A stretch of DNA of 64,000 nucleotides from positions 57,696-121,695 of the forward strand of contig NZ_BONZ01000001.1 of assembly GCF_016862975.1 (NCBI RefSeq), in the 5' to 3' direction. The notes below the pieces were generated by a model. That model was not told the DNA's origin. It ran no database searches and worked only from the letters and a program-made list of their open reading frames with translations. Origin of the DNA: Rugosimonospora africana. GTDB lineage: Bacteria; Actinomycetota; Actinomycetes; Mycobacteriales; Micromonosporaceae. The translations under genes and the position numbers were made by a program. Of the stretch, positions 17,206-26,106 are shown piece by piece; position 1 is the stretch's first letter; each line of letters opens with the position of its first letter.

Positions 17206-17852
17206 CGGTGCCCGAAGACGCACCGGAGTGGTCGCCGCTGTCCGGCTCGGTGGTCGGCTTCGACCTCGACCTGACGCTGCTCGACACCCGCGAGGCGGCG
17301 CTGGTCGCCTTGCGCGCCATCGATCCCGAACTGCCCGCGGCGGTGGATCTGGGCCGCTGCCTGACATCCGCCGCCGAGCTACGCGCCGAGCTGAGCCGGC
17401 ACCTGCCGGAGCGGCGGATCGAGGAGGCACTGCTCCGGTACCGCGCGGCGGCCGATGCCGAGGGTGTGGCCGAGGCGCAGCCCATGCCCGGCGCGGCCGA
17501 GGCGCTGGCCCGGGTGCGCGGGCACGGGGGCCGGGCCGTGGTCATCACCGGCCGGCGACCGGAGACCGCCGCGGCCTACCTGCGCGCCGCCGGCCTGACC
17601 GTCGACCTGCTGGTAGGCGGCGCGGCCGGGCCCGAGAAGGTCAGCCACCTGCGGCGGCACGGGGTGGAGGTGTATCTCGGCGACCATCCGCTGGACATGA
17701 CCGCGGCCGCGGCGGCGGGTGTCTTCGGAGTCGGCGTCACGACCGGATACGCGACCGCCGACCGGCTCCGGGCGGCCGGCGCACGGATGATCGTGTCGTC
17801 GCTGTCGACGCTGGTCGCGGGCCCCGAGCCGGCACCGCATCCGGCCAGGTAG
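17202..17852 (+). CDS. HAD-superfamily phosphatase
   Basis: A 216-residue HAD hydrolase. Motif I is FDLDLTLLD with the nucleophile and acid/base aspartates, motif II the Thr in ITGRRPET, motif III the Lys in GPEKV and motif IV GDHPLDM, which has a single clear Asp before Pro. The layout is like phosphoglycolate-phosphatase-type enzymes with a small helical cap. The ATGA overlap with the prenyl synthase implies coupled translation. Candidate substrates are a prenyl diphosphate-derived monophosphate or heptose 1,7-bisphosphate, since a GmhB-type phosphatase is otherwise missing from the window; neither can be decided here. Confidence 0.82.
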   Translation: MTVPEDAPEWSPLSGSVVGFDLDLTLLDTREAALVALRAIDPELPAAVDLGRCLTSAAELRAELSRHLPERRIEEALLRYRAAADAEGVAEAQPMPGAAEALARVRGHGGRAVVITGRRPETAAAYLRAAGLTVDLLVGGAAGPEKVSHLRRHGVEVYLGDHPLDMTAAAAAGVFGVGVTTGYATADRLRAAGARMIVSSLSTLVAGPEPAPHPAR

Positions 17853-18029
17853 CGAGGCGGGAGAGGGATGGCCGTGCCGGTACGGGGGTCGACAGATTCG
17901 CACGCGTTGGTTTACTGTTTCTACCTGTCGACGCTTGACGATCATGTGACAGACAAGCGTCTTCTTCGGTTCGGGGGCCGTGATGTTAGAACGCATCTGC
18001 GTAATACTTTCTCCGGATGGGCGGCGCGC
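17853..18029. promoter_or_regulatory. promoter/operator region upstream of MbtH with an 8-bp inverted repeat
   Basis: This gap carries an inverted repeat GACGCTTG (17930-17937) and CAAGCGTC (17954-17961) separated by 16 bases. The left arm ends in TTGAC, so the repeat may overlap a -35 element and act as an operator for the A-PCP/P450/halogenase operon. The region is AT-richer than its neighbours. An in-frame upstream ATG at 17868 exists but the encoded extension is not MbtH-like. Confidence 0.4.
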
Positions 18030-18272
18030 GTGACGAGCCCGTTCGACAGCCCTGACTCGCGATATGTCGCTCTGGTAAACGGCGAGGGTCAATACTCGCT
18101 CTGGCCGGCCGAGGTCAACGTGCCGGACGGATGGCGGGTCGCGCACGGCGCGGACAGCCGCGACGGCTGCCTCGACCACATCGAGCGGACCTGGACCGAC
18201 CTGCGGCCGGCGAGCCTGGTGCGCCAGCCGGCCGGTGCGGCCGAGGGTCCCGACGTGACCGACCGAGGCTGA
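18030..18272 (+). CDS. MbtH-family protein
   Basis: An 80-residue MbtH-like protein. It starts SPFDSPDSRY, continues with the family hallmark NGEGQYSLWP and PDGW, and ends with SRDGCLDHIERTWTDLRP. MbtH proteins bind NRPS adenylation domains and aid their folding and activity; the likely partner is the A domain at 19882-21714. The GTG start at 18030 gives the normal family length; the longer frame from 17868 would add 54 residues with no homology. It leads a plus-strand operon of AMP ligase, A-PCP, P450 and halogenase. Confidence 0.93.
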   Translation: MTSPFDSPDSRYVALVNGEGQYSLWPAEVNVPDGWRVAHGADSRDGCLDHIERTWTDLRPASLVRQPAGAAEGPDVTDRG

Positions 18273-18294
18273 CGACCTGACGAGGGAGCCGTTG

Positions 18295-19851
18295 ATGCCC
18301 GCCGACGACCACTACGTACGTCTCATTCTCACCGCCCTGGACCGCAACCCCGAACGGGTCGCCGTCTGGTGGGGCGACCGACCGGTCACGGCCGGCACGC
18401 TGGCCGATTCCGTACGGGTGGCGGCCGGTGCCATGGTCGCGCAGAGCGTCGGTATCGGGTCGGTGGTCGGCGTGCTGGCCGAGGCCAACAGTCCGGCCAC
18501 GCTGATCCTGCGATACGCGGCAAACCTGTTGGGCGCCACGGTGGTTCACCCCGGGGCGACCAACGCGGTGAACCCTGCCGACTCGCTTTCCGCCGACGAC
18601 CAGGTCGAGATGCTCAGCACCGCCGGCCTGACCATGCTCATCGTGGATCGCGCGCACCTGTCCCGGGGCCGGGATCTGTGCGCCCGGGTCGACCGGCCGG
18701 TCCAGCTCGCCGGCTTCGACCTCGCCGGCACGGCGGACATCCCCGACCTCGCCACCGGCGAGCCGTTCGACGAGGCGAAGGCCGCGTGCGGCGACCTCGC
18801 CGTGGTGACATACACCAGCGGTTCCACCGGCAAGCCGCTCGGGGTGAGCTGGTCGTTTCCGGTGAAGAACCAGATGGTCGCGCGCACCCCGCGCTCGCCC
18901 CGGCCGCAGACCCTGCTGGTGACCGCGCCGCTGACCCACTCGACCGGGAAGATGGCGGACAACTTCCTGGCGGTCGGCGGCACCGTGGTGCTGCACGACG
19001 GGTTCGACGCCGGCCGGGTGCTGACAGACGTGGGCACTCGCCGGATCAACCGGGTGTTCCTGTCCGCCCCCCAGCTGTACGCGTTGACCGACCACCCCGA
19101 CCGGTTCTCTGCCGACCTGTCCAGCCTGCTGTCTCTGATGTATACGGGCTGCGCGCCGTCACCCTCGCGCCTCGCCAGCGCCGCCGAGGCGTTCGGTCCC
19201 CGGTTGTTCCAGCTCTACGGCAGCAGCGAGTGCGGGCAGATCAGCTGGCTCAACCCGGCCGAGCACGACCGGATGGAACTGCGCGACACGGCCGGCCGAC
19301 CGGTACCGCCAGTGACCGTGTCGATCCGCGAGCCCGACGGCGACCGCGAGGTGCCGGCGGGCGAGCCGGGCGAGGTGTGTGTGCGCACCCCGTGGGGGAT
19401 GGCCGGGTACTGGCACGAACCCGAGGCGACCGCGCGGGTGCTGCGGGACGGCTGGATCCGCACCGGGGACCTCGGACGGCTGGACGCCAGCGGATACCTC
19501 CGCCTGGACGGCCGGCTCGGCGAGGTCATCAAGGCCAACGGCATCAAGGTCTACCCGTCCGCGGTCGAGCAGGTGCTGCTCGACCACCCCGACGTGGCAC
19601 AGGTCGCGGTGTTCGGCGTCGAGGACGCGGACCGGATCGAGCGCATCCATGCCGTGGTCGTTCCCCGCGAGCGGACGTCGCTGACCGGCGATCAGGTGCG
19701 TGCGCTCGTGACGACCCGGCTGTCGGCCAACCACGCGCCAGCCCGGGTGGAGATCCGCGGGGACATGCCGCTTGCCGGTCTCGACAAGCTCGACAAGAAG
19801 CGGCTGCGCGCGGCGGCGCAGGCCCTGCTAGCCACGACCGATCCTCAGTGA
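18295..19851 (+). CDS. acyl-AMP ligase / acyl-CoA synthetase (ANL superfamily)
   Basis: A stand-alone ANL adenylate-forming enzyme of 518 residues. The P-loop is YTSGSTGKP, A5-like LYGSSECGQ, A7-like GWIRTGDLG and the hinge/A10 region GLDKLDKKRLR with the conserved lysine. There is no carrier domain. It lacks the A-domain amino-acid Asp235 context, so it probably activates a carboxylic acid (fatty or aryl) as an AMP ester and passes it to CoA or a carrier protein. ATG 18295 is preceded by GAGGGAG about 7 bases away; the TTG three bases earlier is less likely. It sits between MbtH and the A-PCP gene. Confidence 0.87.
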   Translation: MPADDHYVRLILTALDRNPERVAVWWGDRPVTAGTLADSVRVAAGAMVAQSVGIGSVVGVLAEANSPATLILRYAANLLGATVVHPGATNAVNPADSLSADDQVEMLSTAGLTMLIVDRAHLSRGRDLCARVDRPVQLAGFDLAGTADIPDLATGEPFDEAKAACGDLAVVTYTSGSTGKPLGVSWSFPVKNQMVARTPRSPRPQTLLVTAPLTHSTGKMADNFLAVGGTVVLHDGFDAGRVLTDVGTRRINRVFLSAPQLYALTDHPDRFSADLSSLLSLMYTGCAPSPSRLASAAEAFGPRLFQLYGSSECGQISWLNPAEHDRMELRDTAGRPVPPVTVSIREPDGDREVPAGEPGEVCVRTPWGMAGYWHEPEATARVLRDGWIRTGDLGRLDASGYLRLDGRLGEVIKANGIKVYPSAVEQVLLDHPDVAQVAVFGVEDADRIERIHAVVVPRERTSLTGDQVRALVTTRLSANHAPARVEIRGDMPLAGLDKLDKKRLRAAAQALLATTDPQ

Positions 19852-19881
19852 GTCGATCCCAGTGACCGGAAGGGCTCTGCT

Positions 19882-21714
19882 ATGCCGACATTGGAGGCTG
19901 CGGACACCGAGCCGCGTTCCCGCCCGTACCCGCCGGACCCACCGGCTCGGGTAGCGCCGGCCACGCTGCCGCAACTGTTCGAGTGCCAGGTGGCCCGGAC
20001 ACCGGACGGCGACGCGCTGGCCGACGGCACGGGCACGCTGACCTACCGCGAGCTGAACCGGCGGGCAAACCGGCTGGCACGGCTGCTGATCCGGCGCGGG
20101 ATCGGGCCGGAGCGGTTGGTGGCGCTGCGCCTGCCCCGGTCGGTCGACATGGTGGTGGCGATGCTGGCGGTGGTCAAGGCGGGCGGAGGATACCTGCCCG
20201 TCGACCCGGCGTACCCGGCCGCCCATGTCGAGTACGTACTGGCTGACGCGGCACCCGACCTGATCCTCGACACGCTGGACTCCGCCGAACTGGGCGACGC
20301 ACCGGCCGAGCTGTCGGACACCGACCCGACCGACCGGGACCGCACCGCGTCGCTGCGCCTGGCCAACACCGCCTACGTCATCTACACGTCCGGCTCGACC
20401 GGCCGGCCGAAGGGCACCGTCATCACCCACGCCGGCCTGGCCGGTCTCGCTGCGGCGAAGGTCGACAGGCTGGCGCTGTCGGCGGGCGACCGGATGGCCC
20501 AGCTCTCCTCGCCCAGCTTCGACGCCTCGATCACGGAGATCTGGGCGGCGTTCACCGCCGGCGCCACGCTGGTGGTCCCGCCGCCCGGGCCGCTCGCCGG
20601 CGACGAGTTGGGCGACGCGCTGCGCGCCGGCCGGGTCACCCACGCGGTCATCCCGCCATCGGCGCTCGGCAGCCTGTCCGGGGTCGACCTGCCGGACCTG
20701 CGGACGATCGTGGTCGCCGGCGAGGAGTGCCCGGCCGAGCTCGCCGCGCGGTGGGCGCCGGGCCGGCGGCTCATCAACGCGTACGGGCCGACCGAGGCGA
20801 CGGTGTGCGCCACCATGACCGACCCGTTGTCCGGCAACGGGATCCCGCCGATCGGCCAGCCGATTCCGGGCGTGGCGACCTACGTGCTGGACGGTGCGCT
20901 GCGACCGGCCGCTCCCGGCGAGACCGGTGAGCTGTACCTCGCCGGGCCGGGGCTGGCCCGCGGATACCTGCGCCGGCCCGGCCTGACCGCACAGCGGTTC
21001 GTGGCCGACCCGTTCGGGGAGCCCGGTTCCCGGATGTACCGCACCGGAGACCTGGTGCGCCGCACCGAGACCGGCGACCTGGTGTTCGCCGGCCGGCTCG
21101 ACGACCAGACGAAGATTCGGGGATACCGGGTGGAGCTGGGCGAGGTGGCCGCGATCCTGCGTAGCCATCCGTCGGTGAGCGAGGCGGTCGCCGTGGTGCG
21201 TCCCGACCCGGCGGGCAACCCGCGGCTGGTCGGCTACGTGGTGCCTCATCGGGGTAGCGCGCCGACGCCGGCCGAGGTTCGCGAGCACGCCCGGTCCCGG
21301 GTACCCGAATACCTGGTACCGGCCGTCGTGGCGGTCCTCGACGAGCTGCCGCGCACCCCGTCCGGCAAGGTCGACCGGGGCGCCCTGCCGGCACCGGCCG
21401 GCCCGGAGGCGGCCGGCGAGTCGCCGCGCACCGACCCGGAACGCACGCTCTGCGCACTGTTCGGCCACGTGCTCGGAGTGTCCGATGTGGACCTCGACAG
21501 CCACTTCTTCGAGCTGGGCGGCGACAGCATGCTCGCGGTGAACCTGATCCGCGGCGCCCGCGAGGCGGGGCTGTCGTTCACGCCGCGCGAGTTGTACGCG
21601 CAGCCGACCGTACGGGGGCTGGCTGCGGTGGCCGCCGCCCGGACGGGGGGCGCCACCCGACCGACCGGAGGCTCGGACACCGACACGCGGACCGGCGAAG
21701 GGCCCCGGCGATGA
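19882..21714 (+). CDS. NRPS two-domain protein: adenylation + peptidyl carrier (NovH-like layout)
   Basis: A 610-residue A-PCP protein. A3 is [12 protein letters not shown]4 FDASITE, A5 [12 protein letters not shown]7 YRTGDLV, A8 in [11 protein letters not shown] and A10 TPSGKVDRG; the carrier domain near 535 has LGGDS with the phosphopantetheine serine. Aligning to GrsA by eye, the specificity residues read D-A-T-V-V-A-A-V-C-K, close in style to Phe/Tyr-type pockets, so an aromatic amino acid is the likely substrate (manual alignment, not computed). The stop overlaps the next P450 by ATGA. A-PCP plus P450 plus MbtH is the arrangement used for beta-hydroxytyrosine in aminocoumarins. Confidence 0.92.
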   Translation: MPTLEAADTEPRSRPYPPDPPARVAPATLPQLFECQVARTPDGDALADGTGTLTYRELNRRANRLARLLIRRGIGPERLVALRLPRSVDMVVAMLAVVKAGGGYLPVDPAYPAAHVEYVLADAAPDLILDTLDSAELGDAPAELSDTDPTDRDRTASLRLANTAYVIYTSGSTGRPKGTVITHAGLAGLAAAKVDRLALSAGDRMAQLSSPSFDASITEIWAAFTAGATLVVPPPGPLAGDELGDALRAGRVTHAVIPPSALGSLSGVDLPDLRTIVVAGEECPAELAARWAPGRRLINAYGPTEATVCATMTDPLSGNGIPPIGQPIPGVATYVLDGALRPAAPGETGELYLAGPGLARGYLRRPGLTAQRFVADPFGEPGSRMYRTGDLVRRTETGDLVFAGRLDDQTKIRGYRVELGEVAAILRSHPSVSEAVAVVRPDPAGNPRLVGYVVPHRGSAPTPAEVREHARSRVPEYLVPAVVAVLDELPRTPSGKVDRGALPAPAGPEAAGESPRTDPERTLCALFGHVLGVSDVDLDSHFFELGGDSMLAVNLIRGAREAGLSFTPRELYAQPTVRGLAAVAAARTGGATRPTGGSDTDTRTGEGPRR

Positions 21715-22946
21715 CCGCCACGACAGTCGCTCCCGAGTCGCTGGACACCATCGACCTCGCGGACCCTAAGTTGCACGCCGAGCACGACCTGTCCGAGATC
21801 TGGCGGCACCTGCGGGCCACCCGGCCGGTGTATTGGCAGCCGCTGCGCGGGACGCAGCCGGGGTTCTGGGCCATCACCCGGTACGCCGACGCGTTGTCCG
21901 TGTACCGCGACTCGGATCGGTTCACCACCGAGCGCGGCAACGCCCTCGGTACCATCCTGCACGGTGGCGACTCCGCGGCCGGCGTCATGCTCGCGGTCAC
22001 TGACGGCACCCGGCACCACGAGATCCGGGCGATTCTTCAGCGGGCCTTCTCCGCCCGCGCCCTGGCGGCGATCGGGGAAAGCCTGCGCCGCACCGTGGAC
22101 CGGCTGCTCACCGAGGCCATCGACAAGGGCGAGTGCGACTTTGCCCGGGACGTGGCCGGCAACGTTCCCCTCGGTGCCATCTGCGACCTGCTCGATGTTC
22201 CTCAGGACGACCGCCGGTACCTGCTCAGCCTCACCGCGCACGCGTGGAGCTCCGATCACGCCGACGCCCCGCCCATCGACAGTTGGTCGGCACGCAACGA
22301 GATCCTGCTGTACTTCGCCGACCTGTCCAAGGTGCGGCAGCGCAGCAGCCGCACCGACGTGGTCAGCTTGCTGACCAACGCCACCATCGGCGGGGACAAC
22401 CTGCGCGACGCCGAACTCGTGGCCAACTGCTACGGCCTGATGATCGGCGGCGACGAGACCGGCCGGCACGCGATCAGCGGTGGCTTACAGGCTCTCCTCG
22501 ACCACCCGGACGAGTGGCGGCGCCTCAAGGACGGTGAGGCCGGCCTGGCCTCGGGAGCCGAGGAGGTGCTCCGGTGGACCACACCGTCCATCCACAGTGG
22601 ACGGGCGGCGACGGTCGACGTCACGGTGGGCGGCGAGCAGATCCACGCGGGCGACGCGGTCAGCGTCTGGATCTCCTCGGCCAACCGCGACGAGACGGTC
22701 TTCCCGGACCCTGACCGGTTCGACCTCAACCGCGATCCCAACAAGCACCTGACGTTCGCGCTTGGCTCACACTTCTGCCTGGGCCACCTGCTCGGCCGGA
22801 TGGAGGTCGAGGCGGTACTGGAGGGGTTGCGTCGCCGGGTGCGCTCGGTGCGCCAGACCGGTCCGGCGCAACGGATCTACTCAAGTGTCCTCAGTGGACT
22901 CAGCTCTTTGCCGGTGGTACTCGAGCCCGAGCCGGCTCGCTCATGA
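21711..22946 (+). CDS. cytochrome P450, NovI/NikQ-like aminoacyl-PCP beta-hydroxylase
   Basis: A 411-residue P450. The I-helix reads [14 protein letters not shown], the form seen in NovI and NikQ, which beta-hydroxylate amino acids tethered to a carrier protein, rather than the common AGxxTT form. ExxR is EEVLRWT and the heme loop [15 protein letters not shown]. It overlaps the A-PCP gene by ATGA, so enzyme and carrier are probably made together. The predicted reaction is beta-hydroxylation of the aromatic amino acid on that PCP. The ferredoxin at 25786 is a possible electron donor. Confidence 0.9.
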   Translation: MTATTVAPESLDTIDLADPKLHAEHDLSEIWRHLRATRPVYWQPLRGTQPGFWAITRYADALSVYRDSDRFTTERGNALGTILHGGDSAAGVMLAVTDGTRHHEIRAILQRAFSARALAAIGESLRRTVDRLLTEAIDKGECDFARDVAGNVPLGAICDLLDVPQDDRRYLLSLTAHAWSSDHADAPPIDSWSARNEILLYFADLSKVRQRSSRTDVVSLLTNATIGGDNLRDAELVANCYGLMIGGDETGRHAISGGLQALLDHPDEWRRLKDGEAGLASGAEEVLRWTTPSIHSGRAATVDVTVGGEQIHAGDAVSVWISSANRDETVFPDPDRFDLNRDPNKHLTFALGSHFCLGHLLGRMEVEAVLEGLRRRVRSVRQTGPAQRIYSSVLSGLSSLPVVLEPEPARS

Positions 22947-22966
22947 CGCACGACAGGGAGGACCCG

Positions 22967-24427
22967 ATGGAGCAGTACGACGTGGTGGTGGTTGGCGGCG
23001 GCCCGGGAGGCTCCACGGTGGCGTCGTTCGTCGCCATGCGGGGACACCGGGTGCTGCTGCTGGAGCGCGAGGAGTTCCCGCGGTACCAGATCGGCGAGTC
23101 CCTGCTGCCGGCCACGACGCAGTGGATCTGCGGGCTGCTCGGGGTGACCGAGGAGCTGGCGGCGGCCTCGTTCACGAGAAAGTCCGGTGGCACCTTCCTG
23201 TGGGGCACCAGTTCCGAGCCGTGGTCGTTCAACTTCACTACGGCCTCGCACGGTGAGCGCTACGCCTACCAGGTCGAGCGGATGAAATTCGACCAGATCC
23301 TGCTGAACAACGCGCGCCGGCACGGCGTCGAGGTCCGGGAGCGCTGCGCGGTCCAGGAGGCGTACGACGACGGGGACCGGGTCCGCGGGGTGCGGTACGT
23401 CGACGCGGACGGCCAGCGGCATGAGGTGGCCGCCAGGTTCGTGGTGGACGCGTCCGGCAACCAGAGCCGGCTCTACACCGCGGCCGGTGCCACCCGCGTC
23501 AACTCCGACTTCTTCCGCAACATCGCGCTGTTCGGATACTTCGAGGGCGGCGCCCGGATGCCCCAGCCCCGCAGCGGGAACATCGTCTGCGCGGCGTTCC
23601 GGGACGGCTGGTTCTGGTACATCCCGCTGAGCGACACGCTCACCAGCGTGGGCGCGGTCGTCCCGTCCAGCATGGCGGACAAGGTGCGCGGCGACCGGGA
23701 GCAGGCGCTCGCCGGGCTGATCGAGGAGTGCCCGCTCATCAGCGGGCTGCTGACAAACGCGCACCGGGTCACCGAGGGCACATACGGGGAGATCCGGGTA
23801 CGCAAGGACTACTCGTACCACACGACACGGTTCTGGCGGCCGGGCATCGCACTCGTTGGCGACGCCGCCTGCTTCGTCGACCCGCTGTTCTCCACCGGGG
23901 TATACCTGGCGACCTACAGCGCGCTGCTCGCCGCCCGGTCCATCAACACGGTGCTGGCCGACCGGCTGGACGAGGCGACCGTGTTCGCCGAGTCGGAGTT
24001 CCGCCACCGCCGCGAGTACCAGCTGTACCACGAGTTCCTGCGGATGATGTACCACGCGCACGTGGACGAGGGGTCATACTTCTGGACGGCCCGGAAGCTC
24101 ACCGACAGCCCCGTGTCGGACGCGGACGCTTTCAGTGAGCTGACCGCGGGACTCGGTGCCGGCGAGTTCAACCTGCCGGAGCTGGACGGCCCGGCCCGGC
24201 AGCGGACCGCGGGTACGGGCAGCGGCGGCGTGGGGCTCGCGACCCGGCCGGCGGTGCACACGGACGAGGACGAGGCGATGAACCGGCAGTGGCGCGGTCG
24301 CACCCGTGCCCGCCTTCAGGGCCCGGACCAGGAGCGGCTCCTGGCCAGCATCGAGACCAGTTGGCGCGACCGCCCGGGCCGGCTGGTCGCGTCCGCGGAC
24401 AGCCTGCACTGGGAGCTGCCCGACTGA
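22967..24427 (+). CDS. FAD-dependent halogenase (carrier-protein type)
   Basis: A 486-residue flavin-dependent halogenase. The FAD motif is GGGPGGS, followed by FPRYQIGESLLPAT, the KxGxxFxWG-type stretch RKSGGTFLWG, DGWFWYIPL (GWxWxIP) and DAACFVDPLFSTGVYLAT. The Lys-Gly-Phe and FSTG features are those of halogenases that act on PCP-bound tyrosine or pyrrole, such as Cndh- and PltA-like enzymes, instead of free tryptophan. FADH2 would come from a separate reductase not seen here. ATG 22967 has AGGGAGG 5 bases upstream; ATG 22943, overlapping the P450 stop by ATGA, is possible. It probably chlorinates the amino acid on the 19882 carrier. Confidence 0.9.
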   Translation: MEQYDVVVVGGGPGGSTVASFVAMRGHRVLLLEREEFPRYQIGESLLPATTQWICGLLGVTEELAAASFTRKSGGTFLWGTSSEPWSFNFTTASHGERYAYQVERMKFDQILLNNARRHGVEVRERCAVQEAYDDGDRVRGVRYVDADGQRHEVAARFVVDASGNQSRLYTAAGATRVNSDFFRNIALFGYFEGGARMPQPRSGNIVCAAFRDGWFWYIPLSDTLTSVGAVVPSSMADKVRGDREQALAGLIEECPLISGLLTNAHRVTEGTYGEIRVRKDYSYHTTRFWRPGIALVGDAACFVDPLFSTGVYLATYSALLAARSINTVLADRLDEATVFAESEFRHRREYQLYHEFLRMMYHAHVDEGSYFWTARKLTDSPVSDADAFSELTAGLGAGEFNLPELDGPARQRTAGTGSGGVGLATRPAVHTDEDEAMNRQWRGRTRARLQGPDQERLLASIETSWRDRPGRLVASADSLHWELPD

Positions 24428-24435
24428 TCCGGCAT

Positions 24436-24474
24436 CGGCTGGTCAGCGCACGATCACCGTGGGCTGACCAGCCG
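24436..24474. terminator. bidirectional hairpin terminator
   Basis: Arms CGGCTGGTCAGC (24436-24447) and its exact complement (24463-24474) form a 12-bp stem, continued inside by a CACG/CGTG pairing. It lies in the 75-bp gap between the convergent ends of the halogenase gene (24427) and the degenerate SDR (24503) and closes both transcripts. Confidence 0.75.
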
Positions 24475-24502
24475 CGGTCCTCAGACGCCGCGAGCGTTCG
24501 GG

Positions 24503-25156
24503 TCAAGCGACATACAGCACCTGACCCGACAGGCCGGACGCATCGGGCCCGGCAAGCATGGACACCGCCCGGACCGCCGCGGCGAACGGATCGCCGCCCG
24601 GTGCCGTAGGCGCGGGGTTCGGTACGGACAGCTCCACGGGTACCGCCGGCAGGTGACTGGCGACCGCGTTCACCGCGATGCCGAACGGCTCACATTCCAG
24701 GGCGAGGGTACGGGTCAGGCCCAGCAACGCCTCGGTGGTCGTCGGCGCGGTGCCCACGGCCACCGTGACGATCCGGCCCCACCATTCCCGCATCATGTAC
24801 TCGCTGGCCGCGCGGCTGGCCGCGAAGGCGCCATAGAGGACGGTTTCCACCCGCGCGGCCCAGTCCGCCAGCGCCCAGCCCGACAGGGCCGGTCCGGCCT
24901 CCGGACACACGGCGTTCACCAGTACCGTGGGCTCGCCCAGCCGCTCCGCGACCCGGTGCAGCGCGGCATCCCACCCGTCGCCGGTGCCCGTAGCGACCGC
25001 CCGCCGCCCCAGCCGACTCACTGCCTCCACAGTCGGGCCGCACGCGGCGTCGTCTTCGTCCACCACCGCGATGTCGAGGCCCGCCGCGGCCAAGCCGACC
25101 GCGACCGCCGCGCCCACGCCACGGGCCGCTCCGGTCACCACCGCCACACGCGTCAC
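24503..25156 (-). CDS. SDR-fold protein lacking the catalytic Tyr and Lys
   Basis: A 217-residue SDR homologue. The nucleotide-binding motif TGAARGVG is normal, but NNAG is replaced by VNAVC and the region that should hold YxxxK reads APTTTEALLGLT, so both catalytic Tyr and Lys are gone while the following helix (LTRTLALE) is conserved. It is therefore probably not a dehydrogenase by itself. In novobiocin biosynthesis, NovK is an SDR without catalytic residues that pairs with active NovJ to oxidise beta-hydroxytyrosyl-PCP; this gene may be an analogous structural partner of the SDR at 1-577. GTG 25156 follows GGGGGAG; a TTG three bases earlier is the alternative. Confidence 0.8.
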   Translation of the reverse strand: MTRVAVVTGAARGVGAAVAVGLAAAGLDIAVVDEDDAACGPTVEAVSRLGRRAVATGTGDGWDAALHRVAERLGEPTVLVNAVCPEAGPALSGWALADWAARVETVLYGAFAASRAASEYMMREWWGRIVTVAVGTAPTTTEALLGLTRTLALECEPFGIAVNAVASHLPAVPVELSVPNPAPTAPGGDPFAAAVRAVSMLAGPDASGLSGQVLYVA

Positions 25157-25284
25157 CAAAGCTCCCCCGCCCCAGACGCCGACCTGGATCCGGAGTCAAA
25201 ATGCCCGAGGCCAGATAGAAAGTCAACGCGTACGATCTGGGCAAGCGGGCCGGCAAGGCCCAAAACAGGCCGTCCCCTAGCGGG

Positions 25285-25743
25285 TCAACGGTCGTCCGCC
25301 GGCTTGTACTCGGCGAGAATCTCCAGCAACGGCGCCACCACTCGCAGCATCTGCCGCTCGCTCGGCGCCAGGGCTTCCTGCATCGCCCCGGCGAGCCACG
25401 CTTCTCGCCGGGCACTGTCCCGACGGAGCAACTTTCGGCCCGCGGTGGTCAGCTCGAGCAGCGACTGCCTCCCATCGGACGGGTCCGGGCGCCGGGACAA
25501 CAGGCCCTGATGTTCCAGCGAGGCGAGCACCCTGGTGAGCGTCTGCGGTGCGACGTTCTCCGCCCGGGCGAGAGCCTTCGGGGTCAACCGGGGCTCTCGG
25601 CGGACCCGAATGAGGACCGAGATGCCCAACGGGCTCACCCCGGTCTCCTGCCGCTCCGCGCGCAGCCGTCGCGCCAGCGAGATCACGGCAATCCGCAACT
25701 GGCGAGCCGTGTCCAGTAGTTCGAGGTCCACCGTTGATGCCAT
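25285..25743 (-). CDS. MarR-family transcriptional regulator
   Basis: A 152-residue winged-helix regulator. The HTH region TPKALARAENVAPQTLTRVL, spread over about 55-75, and the wing RRPDPSDGRQSLLELT are typical of MarR proteins, which dimerise through N- and C-terminal helices and release DNA on binding phenolic or lipophilic ligands. It lies between the degenerate SDR and the ferredoxin/ABC transporter on the same strand and probably controls the exporter or the cluster. A regulator sensing the aromatic end product is plausible. No other pathway-specific activator is seen in the window. Confidence 0.9.
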   Translation of the reverse strand: MASTVDLELLDTARQLRIAVISLARRLRAERQETGVSPLGISVLIRVRREPRLTPKALARAENVAPQTLTRVLASLEHQGLLSRRPDPSDGRQSLLELTTAGRKLLRRDSARREAWLAGAMQEALAPSERQMLRVVAPLLEILAEYKPADDR

Positions 25744-25785
25744 GGCAGCACCATAGTCCGTCGAACCTGTGACTGGATCGACTGG

Positions 25786-25998
25786 TCACGAACCGGTGGT
25801 GTCGTGTTCCAAGATCTCAATCGCACCCGACGGGCAGCCGTGGGCGGCGAACCGGACATCCGCGTGGGTGTGGGCGGGCGGCTCCGCGAGCAGCAGTCGC
25901 ACGACACCGTCGTCGGGATCCTGGTCGAACACCTCTGGTGAGGACTGCGAGCAGAGACCGGACGAGCAGCAGAGATTTGGGTCAACGACCACGCGCAT
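25786..25998 (-). CDS. 3Fe-4S ferredoxin
   Basis: A 70-residue single-cluster ferredoxin. Cysteines fall in the pattern LCCSSGLC and HGCPSGAI, with SPEVFDQ between, as in the 3Fe-4S ferredoxins that serve bacterial P450s. The second residue of the first motif is an extra cysteine. It would deliver electrons to one or more of the P450s in this cluster (11702, 14600, 21711). No ferredoxin reductase is encoded in the window, so a housekeeping reductase must be used. It sits 42 bases upstream of the MarR gene. Confidence 0.92.
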   Translation of the reverse strand: MRVVVDPNLCCSSGLCSQSSPEVFDQDPDDGVVRLLLAEPPAHTHADVRFAAHGCPSGAIEILEHDTTGS

Positions 25999-26106
25999 GG
26001 CATCCCCCGCGACGACGAGTACCGAGCCATCGTCCTACGTGGCGCCGGATCGCGCCAGCCCCGCCAAGGACCGGAACGAACAGTTACCAAATGCTAACCA
26101 TTGCGG

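Noticed and set aside
17868..18029. Upstream in-frame start for MbtH (ATG 17868)
   Set aside because: The extra 54 residues do not resemble MbtH proteins, and the internal GTG gives the usual length.
18030..24427. Aminocoumarin cluster (novobiocin-type)
   Set aside because: The A-PCP/P450 pair resembles NovH/NovI and the carbamoyltransferase is present, but no aminocoumarin ligase (NovL), methyltransferase set, deoxysugar genes or gyrB resistance copy is seen, and prenyl and heptose genes do not fit.
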